Of a stretch of DNA of 64,000 nt, positions 1 to 8,318 are shown in pieces. Within the stretch, counting starts at the first letter, position 1, and each line of letters begins with the position of its first letter. This DNA comes from Martinezella dioscoreae. GTDB taxonomy: Bacteria > Pseudomonadota > Alphaproteobacteria > Rhizobiales > Rhizobiaceae. A program made the position numbers and the translations under genes. The notes under the pieces were generated by a model that was given only the letters and a program-made list of their open reading frames with translations, made no database searches and was not told the DNA's origin. The stretch spans positions 620,001 to 684,000 of the forward strand of contig NZ_BLAJ01000001.1 of NCBI RefSeq assembly GCF_009176305.1, in the 5' to 3' direction.

Positions 1-1360
1 TGGCAAGAAGCTGGCGCTCGTCGACGATACGCCGGGCGTCACGCGTGACCGTCGTCCCGGCGATGCCAAGCTGATCGATCTCCGTTTTCGCATCGTCGAC
101 ACCGCCGGTCTTGAAGAGGCTCAGGATGAATCGCTTCAGGGCCGTATGCGCGCCCAGACGGAGGCGGCGATCGACGAAGCCGACCTGACGCTGTTCGTCG
201 TCGATGCCAAGATGGGCCTGACGCATGTCGACAAGACGCTTGCCGAAATGCTGCGCAAGCGCGGCCGGCCCGTGGTGCTGGTTGCCAACAAATCCGAAGC
301 GCGTGGTTCCGACAGCGGATTCTACGATGCCTATACGCTCGGTCTCGGCGAACCTTGCCCGATCTCGGCCGAACACGGCCAGGGCATGATGGATCTGCGC
401 GACGCGATCGTCGAGGCGATCGGGCCTGAGCGCGCCTTCGGGGAAGAGGAAGATGAGGCGGAGACGAATGTCAGCATTCCACGTCCTGCCGTCGGCGAAG
501 ATGGCGAAGAGATCGACGAAGAGCCCGCCTATGACGAGACGCGCCCGTTGCGCGTGGCGATTGTTGGCCGTCCGAATGCCGGTAAGTCGACGCTCATCAA
601 CCGCTTCCTTGGCGAAGACAGGCTGCTGACCGGCCCGGAAGCTGGCATCACCCGCGATTCCATCTCCGTCGACTGGAGCTGGCGGGGCCGTACCGTCAAA
701 ATGTTCGATACCGCCGGAATGCGCCGCAAGGCGAAGGTCACGGAGAAGCTGGAGAAGCTCTCGGTTGCCGACACGCTGCGCGCCATCCGTTTCGCCGAAA
801 CCGTCGTTATCGTCTTTGATGCGACCATTCCCTTCGAGAAGCAGGATCTGCAGATCGTCGATCTCGTGATCCGCGAGGGGCGTGCCGCCGTGCTTGCCTT
901 CAACAAGTGGGACATGATCGAGGATCGCCAAGCCGTGCTCGCCGATCTGCGCGAAAAGACCGACCGGTTATTGCCGCAGGCGCGGGGCATTCGCGCCATA
1001 CCGATTGCCGGCCAGACGGGCGAGGGGCTTGATCGCCTGATGCAGGCGATCGTCGATACGGACAAGGTCTGGAACAAGCGCGTCTCGACCGCGCGCCTCA
1101 ACCGCTGGCTCGAGACGCAGCAGGTTCAGCATCCGCCACCGGCCGTTTCCGGCCGCCGCATCAAGCTGAAATACATGACGCAGGTAAAGGCGCGGCCGCC
1201 GGCCTTCATGATTTCCTGCACCCGTTCGGATGCGCTGCCGGAATCCTATGTGCGCTATCTGATCAATGGCCTTCGTCAGGACTTCTCCATGCCGGGCGTG
1301 CCCATCCGCATTCATTTCCGCTCGTCGGAAAATCCCTACGAAAACAAAAAGAAGCGGTAA
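1..1360 (+). CDS. der: GTPase Der (EngA), 5' end outside window
   Basis: Tandem-domain GTPase needed for late 50S ribosome assembly. The reading frame is open from the first base, so the start codon and the first P-loop lie upstream of the window. In the first G domain I see the G2 region (GVTRDR), the G3 motif DTAGL and an NKSE in the place of NKxD. The second domain is complete: P-loop [16 protein letters not shown] and NKWD. A basic KH-like domain ends in a Lys/Arg-rich tail (NKKKR). An acidic linker rich in Glu/Asp separates the two G domains, as is usual for the family. It converges on ohrR. Identity is very secure; only the N-terminus is missing. Confidence 0.97.
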   Translation, partial: GKKLALVDDTPGVTRDRRPGDAKLIDLRFRIVDTAGLEEAQDESLQGRMRAQTEAAIDEADLTLFVVDAKMGLTHVDKTLAEMLRKRGRPVVLVANKSEARGSDSGFYDAYTLGLGEPCPISAEHGQGMMDLRDAIVEAIGPERAFGEEEDEAETNVSIPRPAVGEDGEEIDEEPAYDETRPLRVAIVGRPNAGKSTLINRFLGEDRLLTGPEAGITRDSISVDWSWRGRTVKMFDTAGMRRKAKVTEKLEKLSVADTLRAIRFAETVVIVFDATIPFEKQDLQIVDLVIREGRAAVLAFNKWDMIEDRQAVLADLREKTDRLLPQARGIRAIPIAGQTGEGLDRLMQAIVDTDKVWNKRVSTARLNRWLETQQVQHPPPAVSGRRIKLKYMTQVKARPPAFMISCTRSDALPESYVRYLINGLRQDFSMPGVPIRIHFRSSENPYENKKKR

Positions 1361-1366
1361 CTCGCC

Positions 1367-1397
1367 GAAGCGCCCCATCGAGAGATGGGCGCGCTTC
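1367..1397. terminator. Hairpin between convergent der and ohrR
   Basis: Near-perfect inverted repeat: a 13-base left arm (1367-1379) and a 14-base right arm (1384-1397, one bulged base) around a GAGA tetraloop. It lies 6 bases after the der stop and just beyond the ohrR stop, so it can serve both transcripts. There is no clear T-tract on either side, so its role as a terminator is inferred from position. Confidence 0.5.
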
Positions 1398-1399
1398 AA

Positions 1400-1840
1400 T
1401 CAGGCGGCATTCCTGCTGAGCGCCTCGCGCAACGTCGTGATTTCCGCCTTCAGCCGTGCGAGTTCGTCCACTGTTTGCTCGGTGGCGTCGAGAATGCAAG
1501 GGGGAACGGTTGCGGCCTTCTTCTTCAGGGCCTTGCCTTCACTGGTCAGTTGAATCAGCACTTGGCGCTCATCTTCCTTGCTGCGGATGCGCTTGATGAA
1601 GCCGGCTGCTTCCAGGCGCTTCAAGAGCGGTGTCAGCGTGCTTGATTCCAGAAACAGCTTTTCACCGATGCCGCCAACGGTCTGGCTGTCTTCCTCCCAT
1701 AGTGTCACCATGACGAGATATTGCGGATAGGTAAGATTGAGCGCGTCCAGCATCGGCTTATAGAGACGATTCATCGCATGGTTCGCCGAATAGAGCGCGA
1801 AGCAGATGAAGTTATCCAGCTTTAACGGGTCGTCGGTCAT
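1400..1840 (-). CDS. ohrR: OhrR-type MarR family peroxide sensor/repressor
   Basis: A 146-residue MarR-family winged-helix repressor. The N-terminus [13 protein letters not shown] carries the single reactive Cys (about residue 13) in the position of the organic-hydroperoxide-sensing Cys of OhrR. The DNA-binding part follows ([17 protein letters not shown]) and then the wing (RSKEDERQV). Oxidation of that Cys releases OhrR from DNA and induces the peroxidase Ohr. An ohr gene normally lies next to ohrR in rhizobia; none is visible on either side here. Just upstream, about 1881-1893, there is an AATTGTAC half-site resembling OhrR operators, which fits autoregulation. Family assignment is strong; the OhrR label rests on the Cys context. 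Confidence 0.85.
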   Translation of the reverse strand: MTDDPLKLDNFICFALYSANHAMNRLYKPMLDALNLTYPQYLVMVTLWEEDSQTVGGIGEKLFLESSTLTPLLKRLEAAGFIKRIRSKEDERQVLIQLTSEGKALKKKAATVPPCILDATEQTVDELARLKAEITTLREALSRNAA

Positions 1841-1902
1841 CTCAAGTACTCCCTGAGAGGTCTAATGTAGATCGTGCGATAAATAATTGTACACCCAAAT
1901 TT

Positions 1903-2142
1903 ATGCCTGAGCTACGGGTTTCTTCCGTTTTTGGAAAGGCAGCTGCTGAGGCTCTGGCGAGGCACGGTCTTTTCGGGTCGATCAATGCCGTGGTGATCGA
2001 GTGCCATAAATGGTGGTCCAAAGATAAGAATCAAATGACATTCTTCGCGCCATTGCTCGATGTGGGCTTCATCGTGCTGGATAAGACGCAGCTATCCGAT
2101 TCTCATGCAGGGCTATGCTATGCCGTCAGGGCAGCGCGGTGA
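1903..2142 (+). pseudogene. Possible C-terminal remnant of an FkbM-like methyltransferase
   Basis: The 363-base gap between ohrR and the glycosyltransferase holds a 79-codon open frame. Its middle (AVVIECHKWWS, then a segment like LLDVGFIVLDK) resembles the end of FkbM/SAM-dependent methyltransferases, where an Ile/Val-Glu-x-His strand and a final Gly-Phe hairpin occur. No SAM-binding region precedes it and I see no ribosome binding site. It may be a decayed gene or a chance frame. I see nothing else in 1841-2203 apart from the ohrR promoter region. Confidence 0.2.
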
Positions 2143-2203
2143 TCGTTGACGGCATGTAAGGCCGGAGCTGCAACTTCACTGATGGTGCCGATCGTTTGGG
2201 GAC

Positions 2204-3346
2204 TCAATGCCTGTTGTGGACGTGCAGCCGGCCTCGGTGATTGGCAATTCTGACATTGCCGATAAATTGCGCCGTCGCCGCCTCCCAGGAATAGTTGAGT
2301 GCCAGCGTGTGTGCGGCATCGCGGGAGCAAGAGAGTGCGGCGAGGCAGGCCGTTGCTAGATCGGCATCTACAACGCCGGCAGCCCTGTTTCCTCCCAGAA
2401 TATCCGCGGGGCCGGTGACGGGGTAGGCGGCGACCGGAACGCCGCTTGCGAGCGCTTCCAGAATGGCGTTGCCAAAGGTGTCGGTCTTGGACGGGAAGAC
2501 GAAGACGTCGGCCTGCGAATAGGCATGCGCCAGTTCCTCGCCGAATTTCGCACCAAGAAAATGGACATCAGGGTAGAGCTTCTGCAGTTCGGCCCGGGCG
2601 GGGCCATCGCCCACCACCACTTTCGATCCGGGCAGGTCGAGATCGAGGAAGGCGGGCAGGTTCTTCTCCAGCGCGACGCGGCCGACAGTCATGAAGATGG
2701 GACGGGGCAGGCCGAAGGGGGCGTCGTCCTGAGGCTGCGGTCGAAACAGCGAGGAGTCGATGCCGCGGCTCCAGGGCAGCAGGTTGCGGATGCCACGCTG
2801 CTTGAGTTCGGTTGCCAGACTTGGCGTTGCTACCATGCAGCCATAGCCCGCATTGTGAAACCATTTGACGAAGGCATAGAGCCAACTCTCCGGTATCGGC
2901 AAGCGAGCAGCGACATATTCAGGAAAGCGGGTGTGGTAGCTGGTCGAAAACGGCATGCCGTTTCTCAGGCACCAGCGCCTGGCCGTAAGCCCGAGGGGAC
3001 CCTCCGTAGCGATGTGGACATAAGTTGGCCGGAGTGCTTCTATTCTTGCGGCGATCTTGCGGTAGCTGGCGATCGAAAGCCGGATTTCCGGGTAGGTCGG
3101 GCAGGGGATATTACGAAAGCCGTCCGGCGTGATCATCGAGACCTCGACGCCCATGCGCGTCAGTTCCCGATTGGTGTTCTCGATGGAGCGGACGACGCCG
3201 TTGACCTGTGGATGCCAGGCATCGCTGACGATGAGCAGCCGTTCGGGTACTGCGACAGGTGTCGCCGCCTGCGTCCAGGTGGTTTGATCGATGTCTGACA
3301 AGCGTTGCAACATGCCCAAAACAGTCCATCCGCACCGCATCCTCAT
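2204..3346 (-). CDS. GT4-family glycosyltransferase (alpha-mannosyltransferase-like)
   Basis: Retaining GT-B glycosyltransferase of about 370-380 residues. The N-terminal domain begins RLLIVSDAWHPQVNGVVRS, the Gly-rich acceptor-side loop common to mannosyl- and glucosyltransferases of this group. The C-terminal nucleotide-sugar domain has MTVGRVALEKN and the donor motif DTFGNAILEALASG, a D-x7-E variant of the E-x7-E pair. Similar proteins add sugars to diacylglycerol or other lipids under phosphate limitation in related bacteria, so a membrane-lipid role is possible but not shown. The start is uncertain: ATG at 3346 or 3313 both lack a good ribosome binding site, and the conserved part begins about 35 codons in. 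Confidence 0.8.
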   Translation of the reverse strand: MRMRCGWTVLGMLQRLSDIDQTTWTQAATPVAVPERLLIVSDAWHPQVNGVVRSIENTNRELTRMGVEVSMITPDGFRNIPCPTYPEIRLSIASYRKIAARIEALRPTYVHIATEGPLGLTARRWCLRNGMPFSTSYHTRFPEYVAARLPIPESWLYAFVKWFHNAGYGCMVATPSLATELKQRGIRNLLPWSRGIDSSLFRPQPQDDAPFGLPRPIFMTVGRVALEKNLPAFLDLDLPGSKVVVGDGPARAELQKLYPDVHFLGAKFGEELAHAYSQADVFVFPSKTDTFGNAILEALASGVPVAAYPVTGPADILGGNRAAGVVDADLATACLAALSCSRDAAHTLALNYSWEAATAQFIGNVRIANHRGRLHVHNRH

Positions 3347-3436
3347 GATGACGGTGCCAGCGATTGCGGTGTTTCAAACATGATTCCCGCGCCCACTCTA
3401 TTGTGGGGGGTGTCCATGATGGAAATATTACAGCGT

Positions 3437-4354
3437 TTAGCGGATGGACTTCAGCTTCTCGGGCGAGACGAGCGCACCGTATTCCTGAATGACCTTTGCC
3501 GCGATCTTGGCTGCGAAGCCGGCGGCAGCGACCGCATCCTGATGCTGCAGATAGTGAGCCAGAAATGCGCCATTGAAGCTGTCGCCGGCGCTGGTGGTGT
3601 CGACGACCTTGGCGACCTTGACCGCCGGGACGAGGGTCTCATCGGTACCATCGCCGATGGTCGCGCCCTCGGCGCCGTTCTTGACGACGATCATCTGGGC
3701 TCCGTACTGCCGGTAACGGCGGATGGTGGCGGGAATCGAATCGTCGCCGAAATGCACGGCTTCATCATCGAAGCTCGGCATGACGAGCGTTGCGGCGCGC
3801 GCGCCTTCCGAAATCATGGTGTGCATGGCGTCGAGGCTGGACCACAGGCGAGGGCGCAGGTTCGGATCGAAGGCAACCAGCTTGCCGGCAGCCTTGGCGC
3901 GACGCAGTTCTGCGAGCAGCGTGAAGGCATCTTCGCGCGGCAGGATCGCCAGCGTGATGCCTGAGAAATAAAGGACGTCGGAGGCTTCGATTGCAGCGCG
4001 CAGGGCATCGCCATCGGCCGCAAGCTGGCGGGCGGCTGAGCTATCGCGCCAGTAACTGAAGGAGCGTTCGCCATCCTTCAAATTGATCATGTAGAGGCCG
4101 GGAGTCTTGCCGCGCAGGCGGCGGATGCTCGCCGTGCCGATGCCGGCGCCGCCCATGAAGGCGATCATTTCGTCGGACATGGCATCGTCGCCGAGGGCGG
4201 TGAAATAATCGATCGACCAGTCGGCCGGCAAGCAGGCGCGGGCATACCAGGCGGTGTTGAAGGTGTCGCCGGCAAAGCCCTTGCGCAGGTGCCCGTCATC
4301 GGCTTGCGACAATTCCACCATGCATTCGCCGATCGATAGAAAACGCCCGCCCAA
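3437..4354 (-). CDS. kdgK: 2-keto-3-deoxygluconate kinase (PfkB family)
   Basis: Ribokinase/PfkB-fold sugar kinase phosphorylating 2-keto-3-deoxygluconate on the way to pyruvate and glyceraldehyde-3-phosphate. It starts with FLSIGECMVELSQ, followed by the substrate loop GFAGDTFNTAWY and the C-terminal PfkB signature DTTSAGDSFNGAFLA with its catalytic Asp. The C-terminus ends EYGALVSPEKL as in KdgK. A perfect AGGAGG sits 5 bases before a TTG codon at 4354, so I take TTG as the start; in-frame ATGs at 4369 and 4411 lie upstream of that ribosome binding site and are alternatives. It lies about 100 bases after oppF on the same strand, behind a hairpin. Confidence 0.88.
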   Translation of the reverse strand: MGGRFLSIGECMVELSQADDGHLRKGFAGDTFNTAWYARACLPADWSIDYFTALGDDAMSDEMIAFMGGAGIGTASIRRLRGKTPGLYMINLKDGERSFSYWRDSSAARQLAADGDALRAAIEASDVLYFSGITLAILPREDAFTLLAELRRAKAAGKLVAFDPNLRPRLWSSLDAMHTMISEGARAATLVMPSFDDEAVHFGDDSIPATIRRYRQYGAQMIVVKNGAEGATIGDGTDETLVPAVKVAKVVDTTSAGDSFNGAFLAHYLQHQDAVAAAGFAAKIAAKVIQEYGALVSPEKLKSIR

Positions 4355-4412
4355 GACTGCCTCCTGCATTTTGTCTTGGTGCTGCATACGCGCAAGCGGC
4401 GGCTGGGGCAAG

Positions 4413-4437
4413 GTGGACGGCGGCTGCCGCCGTCCAC
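4413..4437 (-). terminator. Hairpin between oppF and kdgK
   Basis: Perfect 11-bp inverted repeat (GTGGACGGCGG, 4413-4423, with its complement 4427-4437) around a 3-base loop, placed 17 bases after the oppF stop. It has no T-run on the minus strand, so it may end the opp transcript weakly or only mark the 3' end of the mRNA. Confidence 0.5.
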
Positions 4438-4453
4438 TTTCGCTGGATCTGCT

Positions 4454-5440
4454 TTACGGCCGATCCATGTGATAGCAGGCCGCCGTCTGACCCGGACGGA
4501 CGTGCTCGGTTGGCGGCATTTTCGTGCGGCAGATATCTGTCGCCTTCCAGCAGCGGGGCGAGAAGACGCAGCCCGGCGGCGGATTAAGCGGCGAGGGCGG
4601 ATCGCCCTGCAGGCGGATACGCTCGCGGCCACGAGCGAGCTTCGGATCGGGGATTGGCGCGGCGGAGAACAGCGCCTGCGTGTACGGATGAGCCGGATGA
4701 TCGAAGACTGTCGCGGCTTCGCCTGCTTCCACCACCTTGCCGAGGTAGAGCACCAGCACGTCGTCCGAGATCAGGCGCACGACAGAAAGATCGTGGCTGA
4801 TGAAGATCAAGGTGAGGCCGAACTCCTTGCGCAGGCGACGCAGAAGCGTGATGACCTGTCCCTGGATCGAAACGTCGAGCGCCGAGACCGGCTCGTCGCA
4901 GATGATGAGCTTCGGCCGGGTGATAACGGCGCGGGCGATGCCGATGCGCTGCGCTTGGCCGCCCGAGAATTCGTGCGGGTAACGGTTGATCATCTCCGGA
5001 ACGAGGCCGACGGCAGCCATGATCTCGCGAACGCGATCTTGCCGCTGCGCCCGAGTCAGTTTCGGTTCGAAGACCGTGAGCGGCTCGGCGATGATGTCGC
5101 CGACGGTCATGCGCGGATCGAGCGAGGCGATCGGATCCTGGAAGATGATCTGCATGTCGCGGCGGGCGGCACGCATTTCCTCTTCGGTGAGATCGAGCAG
5201 ATTGCCGCCTTGCCAGAGAATGCGGCCTTTCTGCGCCTTGATCAGCCGCAGGATGGAGCGGCCAAGCGTGGACTTGCCGCAGCCGGATTCGCCGACGATG
5301 CCCAGGGTGCGGCCGGTTTTCAGTTCGAAGCTGACATCGTTAACAGCCGTGAGGATCATCGGCGGCTTGAAAAAGGATTTCGACGGCAGTTCAAATTCGG
5401 TCGTCAGATGCTCGACCTTCAGAAGCGTTTGCTCAGCCAT
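4454..5440 (-). CDS. oppF: Oligopeptide ABC transporter ATP-binding protein OppF
   Basis: Second ATPase of the Opp/Dpp-type importer, about 328 residues. Motifs in order: Walker A GESGCGKSTLGR, Q-loop QDPIASLDPRM, signature FSGGQAQRIGIARA, Walker B LIICDEPVSALD and H-loop ISHDLSVV. The C-terminal oligopeptide-transporter extension holds Cys residues (PGCVFSPRC and a later C). The start is the ATG at 5440 (MAEQTLLKVEHLTTEF); the open frame runs further upstream but only inside oppD. It overlaps the end of oppD by 8 bases, so the two ATPases are translationally coupled. Substrate is inferred from family only. Confidence 0.93.
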   Translation of the reverse strand: MAEQTLLKVEHLTTEFELPSKSFFKPPMILTAVNDVSFELKTGRTLGIVGESGCGKSTLGRSILRLIKAQKGRILWQGGNLLDLTEEEMRAARRDMQIIFQDPIASLDPRMTVGDIIAEPLTVFEPKLTRAQRQDRVREIMAAVGLVPEMINRYPHEFSGGQAQRIGIARAVITRPKLIICDEPVSALDVSIQGQVITLLRRLRKEFGLTLIFISHDLSVVRLISDDVLVLYLGKVVEAGEAATVFDHPAHPYTQALFSAAPIPDPKLARGRERIRLQGDPPSPLNPPPGCVFSPRCWKATDICRTKMPPTEHVRPGQTAACYHMDRP

Positions 5441-6428
5441 GGACGAGGCTCCGTTCCTGATTAGCCGAAAGGGGATGGAAGCAGGCCGCACAGCGTCGCG
5501 ATGAAAGCTGGTCGAGCGGAGGCGCGGCGTCGAGGCAGTCGTCCTGCACATGGGCGCAGCGCGGCGAGAAGGCACAGCCGCGCGGCAGGTGCATCAGGTT
5601 CGGCGGCCGTCCAGGGATGACGGTGAGGTCGTCGACATCCTGGTCCGGCCTCGGGATCGCCGAGTGAAGCGCCGCCGTATAGGGATGGGCCGGGCTTTCG
5701 AACAGCTCCTCGACCGGCGCTTCCTCGACGATGCGGCCGGCATACATGACGGCAACGCGGTCGGCGAGACCGGCAACGACGCCGAGGTCATGGGTGATCA
5801 TGATGAGCGCCGTTTGCATTTCCGCGGTCAACTCATTGAAAAGATCAAGAATCTGCGCCTGGATCGTTACGTCGAGCGCCGTCGTCGGCTCGTCGGCGAT
5901 CAAGAGCTTCGGCTTGGTCAGCAGCGCCATGGCGATGACGATGCGCTGGCGCATGCCGCCCGAAAGCTCGTGCGGGTAGAGGTTGAAGCGGCGGGTCGGG
6001 TCAGGGATGCCGACACGCTTCAGCATATCGAGCGCCGCTGCCGAGGCGGCACGCGCCGAAAGCCCGCCATGAACTTCGAGCTGTTCCGTCAACTGCCGCG
6101 AGATGCGAAGCGACGGATTGAGGGCGGTCATCGGGTCCTGGAAGACCATGGCCATGTCCTTGCCGCGCACATGGTCGAGTTCGCGCGGTTTCAGCGTCAG
6201 TAGATCCTTGCCGTCGAGCAGCGCCTGGCCGCTGGTGCGGCCGTTCTTGGCGAGCAGGCCCATCAAGCCGAGAAAAGTCTGGCTCTTGCCGGAGCCGGAC
6301 TCACCGACGATAGCGATGCGTTCGCCGCGGCCGATTTTGAGGTTCATCTTGGAGACTGCCGCCACTTCGCCCTCGGGCGTGCGGAAGGTGATCGAGTAGT
6401 CTTTGAGTTCGAGAAGTGTGTCTGTCAT
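5433..6428 (-). CDS. oppD: Oligopeptide ABC transporter ATP-binding protein OppD
   Basis: First ATPase of the importer, 331 residues. Walker A GESGSGKSQTF, Q-loop QDPMTALNPS, signature LSGGMRQRIVIAMA, Walker B LLIADEPTTALD and H-loop ITHDLGVVAG are all present, followed by the oligopeptide C-terminal extension with clustered Cys (PRGCAFSPRC). It pairs with OppF at the cytoplasmic face of OppB/OppC. Its start is one base after the oppC stop, typical of a coupled operon. Confidence 0.94.
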   Translation of the reverse strand: MTDTLLELKDYSITFRTPEGEVAAVSKMNLKIGRGERIAIVGESGSGKSQTFLGLMGLLAKNGRTSGQALLDGKDLLTLKPRELDHVRGKDMAMVFQDPMTALNPSLRISRQLTEQLEVHGGLSARAASAAALDMLKRVGIPDPTRRFNLYPHELSGGMRQRIVIAMALLTKPKLLIADEPTTALDVTIQAQILDLFNELTAEMQTALIMITHDLGVVAGLADRVAVMYAGRIVEEAPVEELFESPAHPYTAALHSAIPRPDQDVDDLTVIPGRPPNLMHLPRGCAFSPRCAHVQDDCLDAAPPLDQLSSRRCAACFHPLSANQERSLVHG

Positions 6429-6429
6429 G

Positions 6430-7347
6430 TCAGCGATCCTTCGGATCGAATGCGTCGCGCAGACCGTCGCCGATGAAGAGCAGGCTCATCAGCAGCGCGA
6501 CCAGGAAACCGGCAGGGAAGAACAGCAGCCAGGGCGTCGTCTCCATGCCCGCCGAGCCTTCGGCTATCAGCGTGCCGAGAGACGTCAGCGGCTCCTGGAC
6601 ACCGAAGCCCAGATAGGAGAGGAAGCTCTCCGTCGCGATGATTTCCGGGATGGTCAGCGTCGCGTAGATGACGACCGGGCCGACGAGGTTCGGCACGATA
6701 TGTTTCAGGATGATCTTGAACGATCGCTGCCCCGAGGCGCGGGCGGCCTCGATGAATTCCCGCTGCTTGATCGACAAGGTCTGGCCACGCACGATACGCG
6801 CCATGGTGAGCCATTCCAGCGCACCGATCGCCGCAAACAGCAGGTAGACGTTACGGCCGAAGATCACCATCAGCAGGATGACGAAGAGGACGTAGGGCAG
6901 GGCGTACATGATATCGACGAAGCGCATCATGATCGCATCGACGCGACCGCCGAAATAACCGGCAACGGCGCCATAGAGCACGCCGATGACGACCGAGACG
7001 AGGGTCGCAACAAGTGCGACCGTCAGCGAGACGCGGGTGCCGTAGAGCGTGCGCGCCAGCAGGTCGCGGCCATTGCCGTCGGTACCGAAATAGTGGCCGG
7101 CGGCGAAGTCTGGAGCGCCGCGGAACGACGTCCAGTCCGGATCCTCATAGTTGAAGGGCAGGAAATACGGGCCGAATATGGCGACCAGAACCAGCACGGC
7201 CAGTATGACCAGCGAAAGTGCCGCCGCCTTGTTGCGCAGGAGACGACGCATCGCGTCGCCTGTGAGGGAACGCCCCTTGGGTGCGAGCCCTTCTGCCGAA
7301 AGCAATTCCGCTTCCAGCAATTCTCTTTTGGCGGAATTGAGGATCAT
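6430..7347 (-). CDS. oppC: Oligopeptide ABC transporter permease OppC
   Basis: Inner-membrane permease, 305 residues. A cytoplasmic N-terminus rich in Arg/Lys precedes the first membrane helix (AAALSLVILAVLVLVAIFG). The OppC_N region is followed by the binding-protein-dependent transport domain with the EAA loop EAARASGQRSFKIILKHIVPN, which contacts the ATPases. It ends with an amphipathic basic tail (GDGLRDAFDPKDR), very typical of OppC/DppC. The start overlaps the oppB stop (ATGA). Confidence 0.94.
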   Translation of the reverse strand: MILNSAKRELLEAELLSAEGLAPKGRSLTGDAMRRLLRNKAAALSLVILAVLVLVAIFGPYFLPFNYEDPDWTSFRGAPDFAAGHYFGTDGNGRDLLARTLYGTRVSLTVALVATLVSVVIGVLYGAVAGYFGGRVDAIMMRFVDIMYALPYVLFVILLMVIFGRNVYLLFAAIGALEWLTMARIVRGQTLSIKQREFIEAARASGQRSFKIILKHIVPNLVGPVVIYATLTIPEIIATESFLSYLGFGVQEPLTSLGTLIAEGSAGMETTPWLLFFPAGFLVALLMSLLFIGDGLRDAFDPKDR

Positions 7348-8267
7348 CGCATTCTCACTTTCGGGTCGAGCCAGGCATAGGCGATGTCGACCAGCAGGTT
7401 GAGGACCACGATCAGGACCATGTAGAAAATGACCGTGCCGAGGACCATGCCGTAATCGCGGTTCAGCGCCGCGCCGACGAAGTAGCGGCCGACGCCGGGG
7501 AGGCCGAAAATGCTTTCGACGACCAGCGAGCCGGTGAGCAGATAGCTTGCCGCCGGTCCAAGATAGGAAACGACAGGCATCATGGCCGGCTTCAGCGCGT
7601 GGCGCATGATCGTCAGTCGCGGACCGATGCCTTTGGCCTTGGCGGTCCGGATGAAGTTCTGGCCCATCACCTCGATCATCGAGCCGCGCATCAGGCGTGA
7701 GATGCGTGCCGCGTGCGGCAGCGTCAGGACGATGATGGGCAGGATGAGGAATTTGACGGAGCCGTCACCCCAGCCACCGACCGGCAGCCAGCCGAGCGTG
7801 TTGCCGAAGATGAGCTGCAGGATCGGCGCGATGAGGAAGCTCGGCATGACCAGGCCGATGAGGAGACCGCCGCCCAGCCAGTAATCGGCCGCGCGGTTTT
7901 GATAAAGCGCCCCGAGACAGCCTATGAAGATGCCGACGACAGTTGCAAGCACGAAAGCGGCGCCACCAATGGTCAGCGTGTAGGGGAAGCCGGACATGAT
8001 CTGCTGGGTGACGGTGAAGTCCTGATTGGCGAAGGAGGGGCCTAGGTCGCCCTTCATGACGTCGCCGACATAGATCAGGTATTGCTCAACCAGGGGCTTG
8101 TCGAGGTTGTAGTGAGCCGCGAGGTTGGCTTTGACTTCCGGCGGCAATGGCCTTTCGCCATCGAAGGGGCCGCCGGGAGCGAGGCGCAGAATGAAAAAAC
8201 ACACTGTCACGGCAATCCACAGAACCGGGATTGTCGACAGCAAACGACGGAGAGCGTAGCCAAACAT
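7344..8267 (-). CDS. oppB: Oligopeptide ABC transporter permease OppB
   Basis: Inner-membrane permease of about 307 residues, partner of OppC. It begins MFGYALRRLLSTIPVLW, the canonical OppB/DppB N-terminus, which selects ATG 8267 over a longer upstream frame. The LAPGGPFD motif after helix 1 and the EAA loop (FIRTAKAKGIGPRLTIMRHA) are present, and it ends DIAYAWLDPKVRMR. It follows oppA after a strong intercistronic hairpin. Confidence 0.94.
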   Translation of the reverse strand: MFGYALRRLLSTIPVLWIAVTVCFFILRLAPGGPFDGERPLPPEVKANLAAHYNLDKPLVEQYLIYVGDVMKGDLGPSFANQDFTVTQQIMSGFPYTLTIGGAAFVLATVVGIFIGCLGALYQNRAADYWLGGGLLIGLVMPSFLIAPILQLIFGNTLGWLPVGGWGDGSVKFLILPIIVLTLPHAARISRLMRGSMIEVMGQNFIRTAKAKGIGPRLTIMRHALKPAMMPVVSYLGPAASYLLTGSLVVESIFGLPGVGRYFVGAALNRDYGMVLGTVIFYMVLIVVLNLLVDIAYAWLDPKVRMR

Positions 8268-8277
8268 GGTCTTAGAC

Positions 8278-8309
8278 GGCTCCCTCCCGATCGTGTCCGG
8301 GAGGGAGCC
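8278..8309 (-). terminator. Intercistronic hairpin between oppA and oppB
   Basis: Perfect 12-bp stem (GGCTCCCTCCCG at 8278-8289 with its complement at 8298-8309) and an 8-base loop, 10 bases after the oppA stop. There is no T-tract. In such operons a hairpin here usually protects the binding-protein mRNA from 3' decay or causes partial termination, so that OppA is made in excess over the membrane parts. Confidence 0.7.
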
Positions 8310-8318
8310 TGTTCCCAA

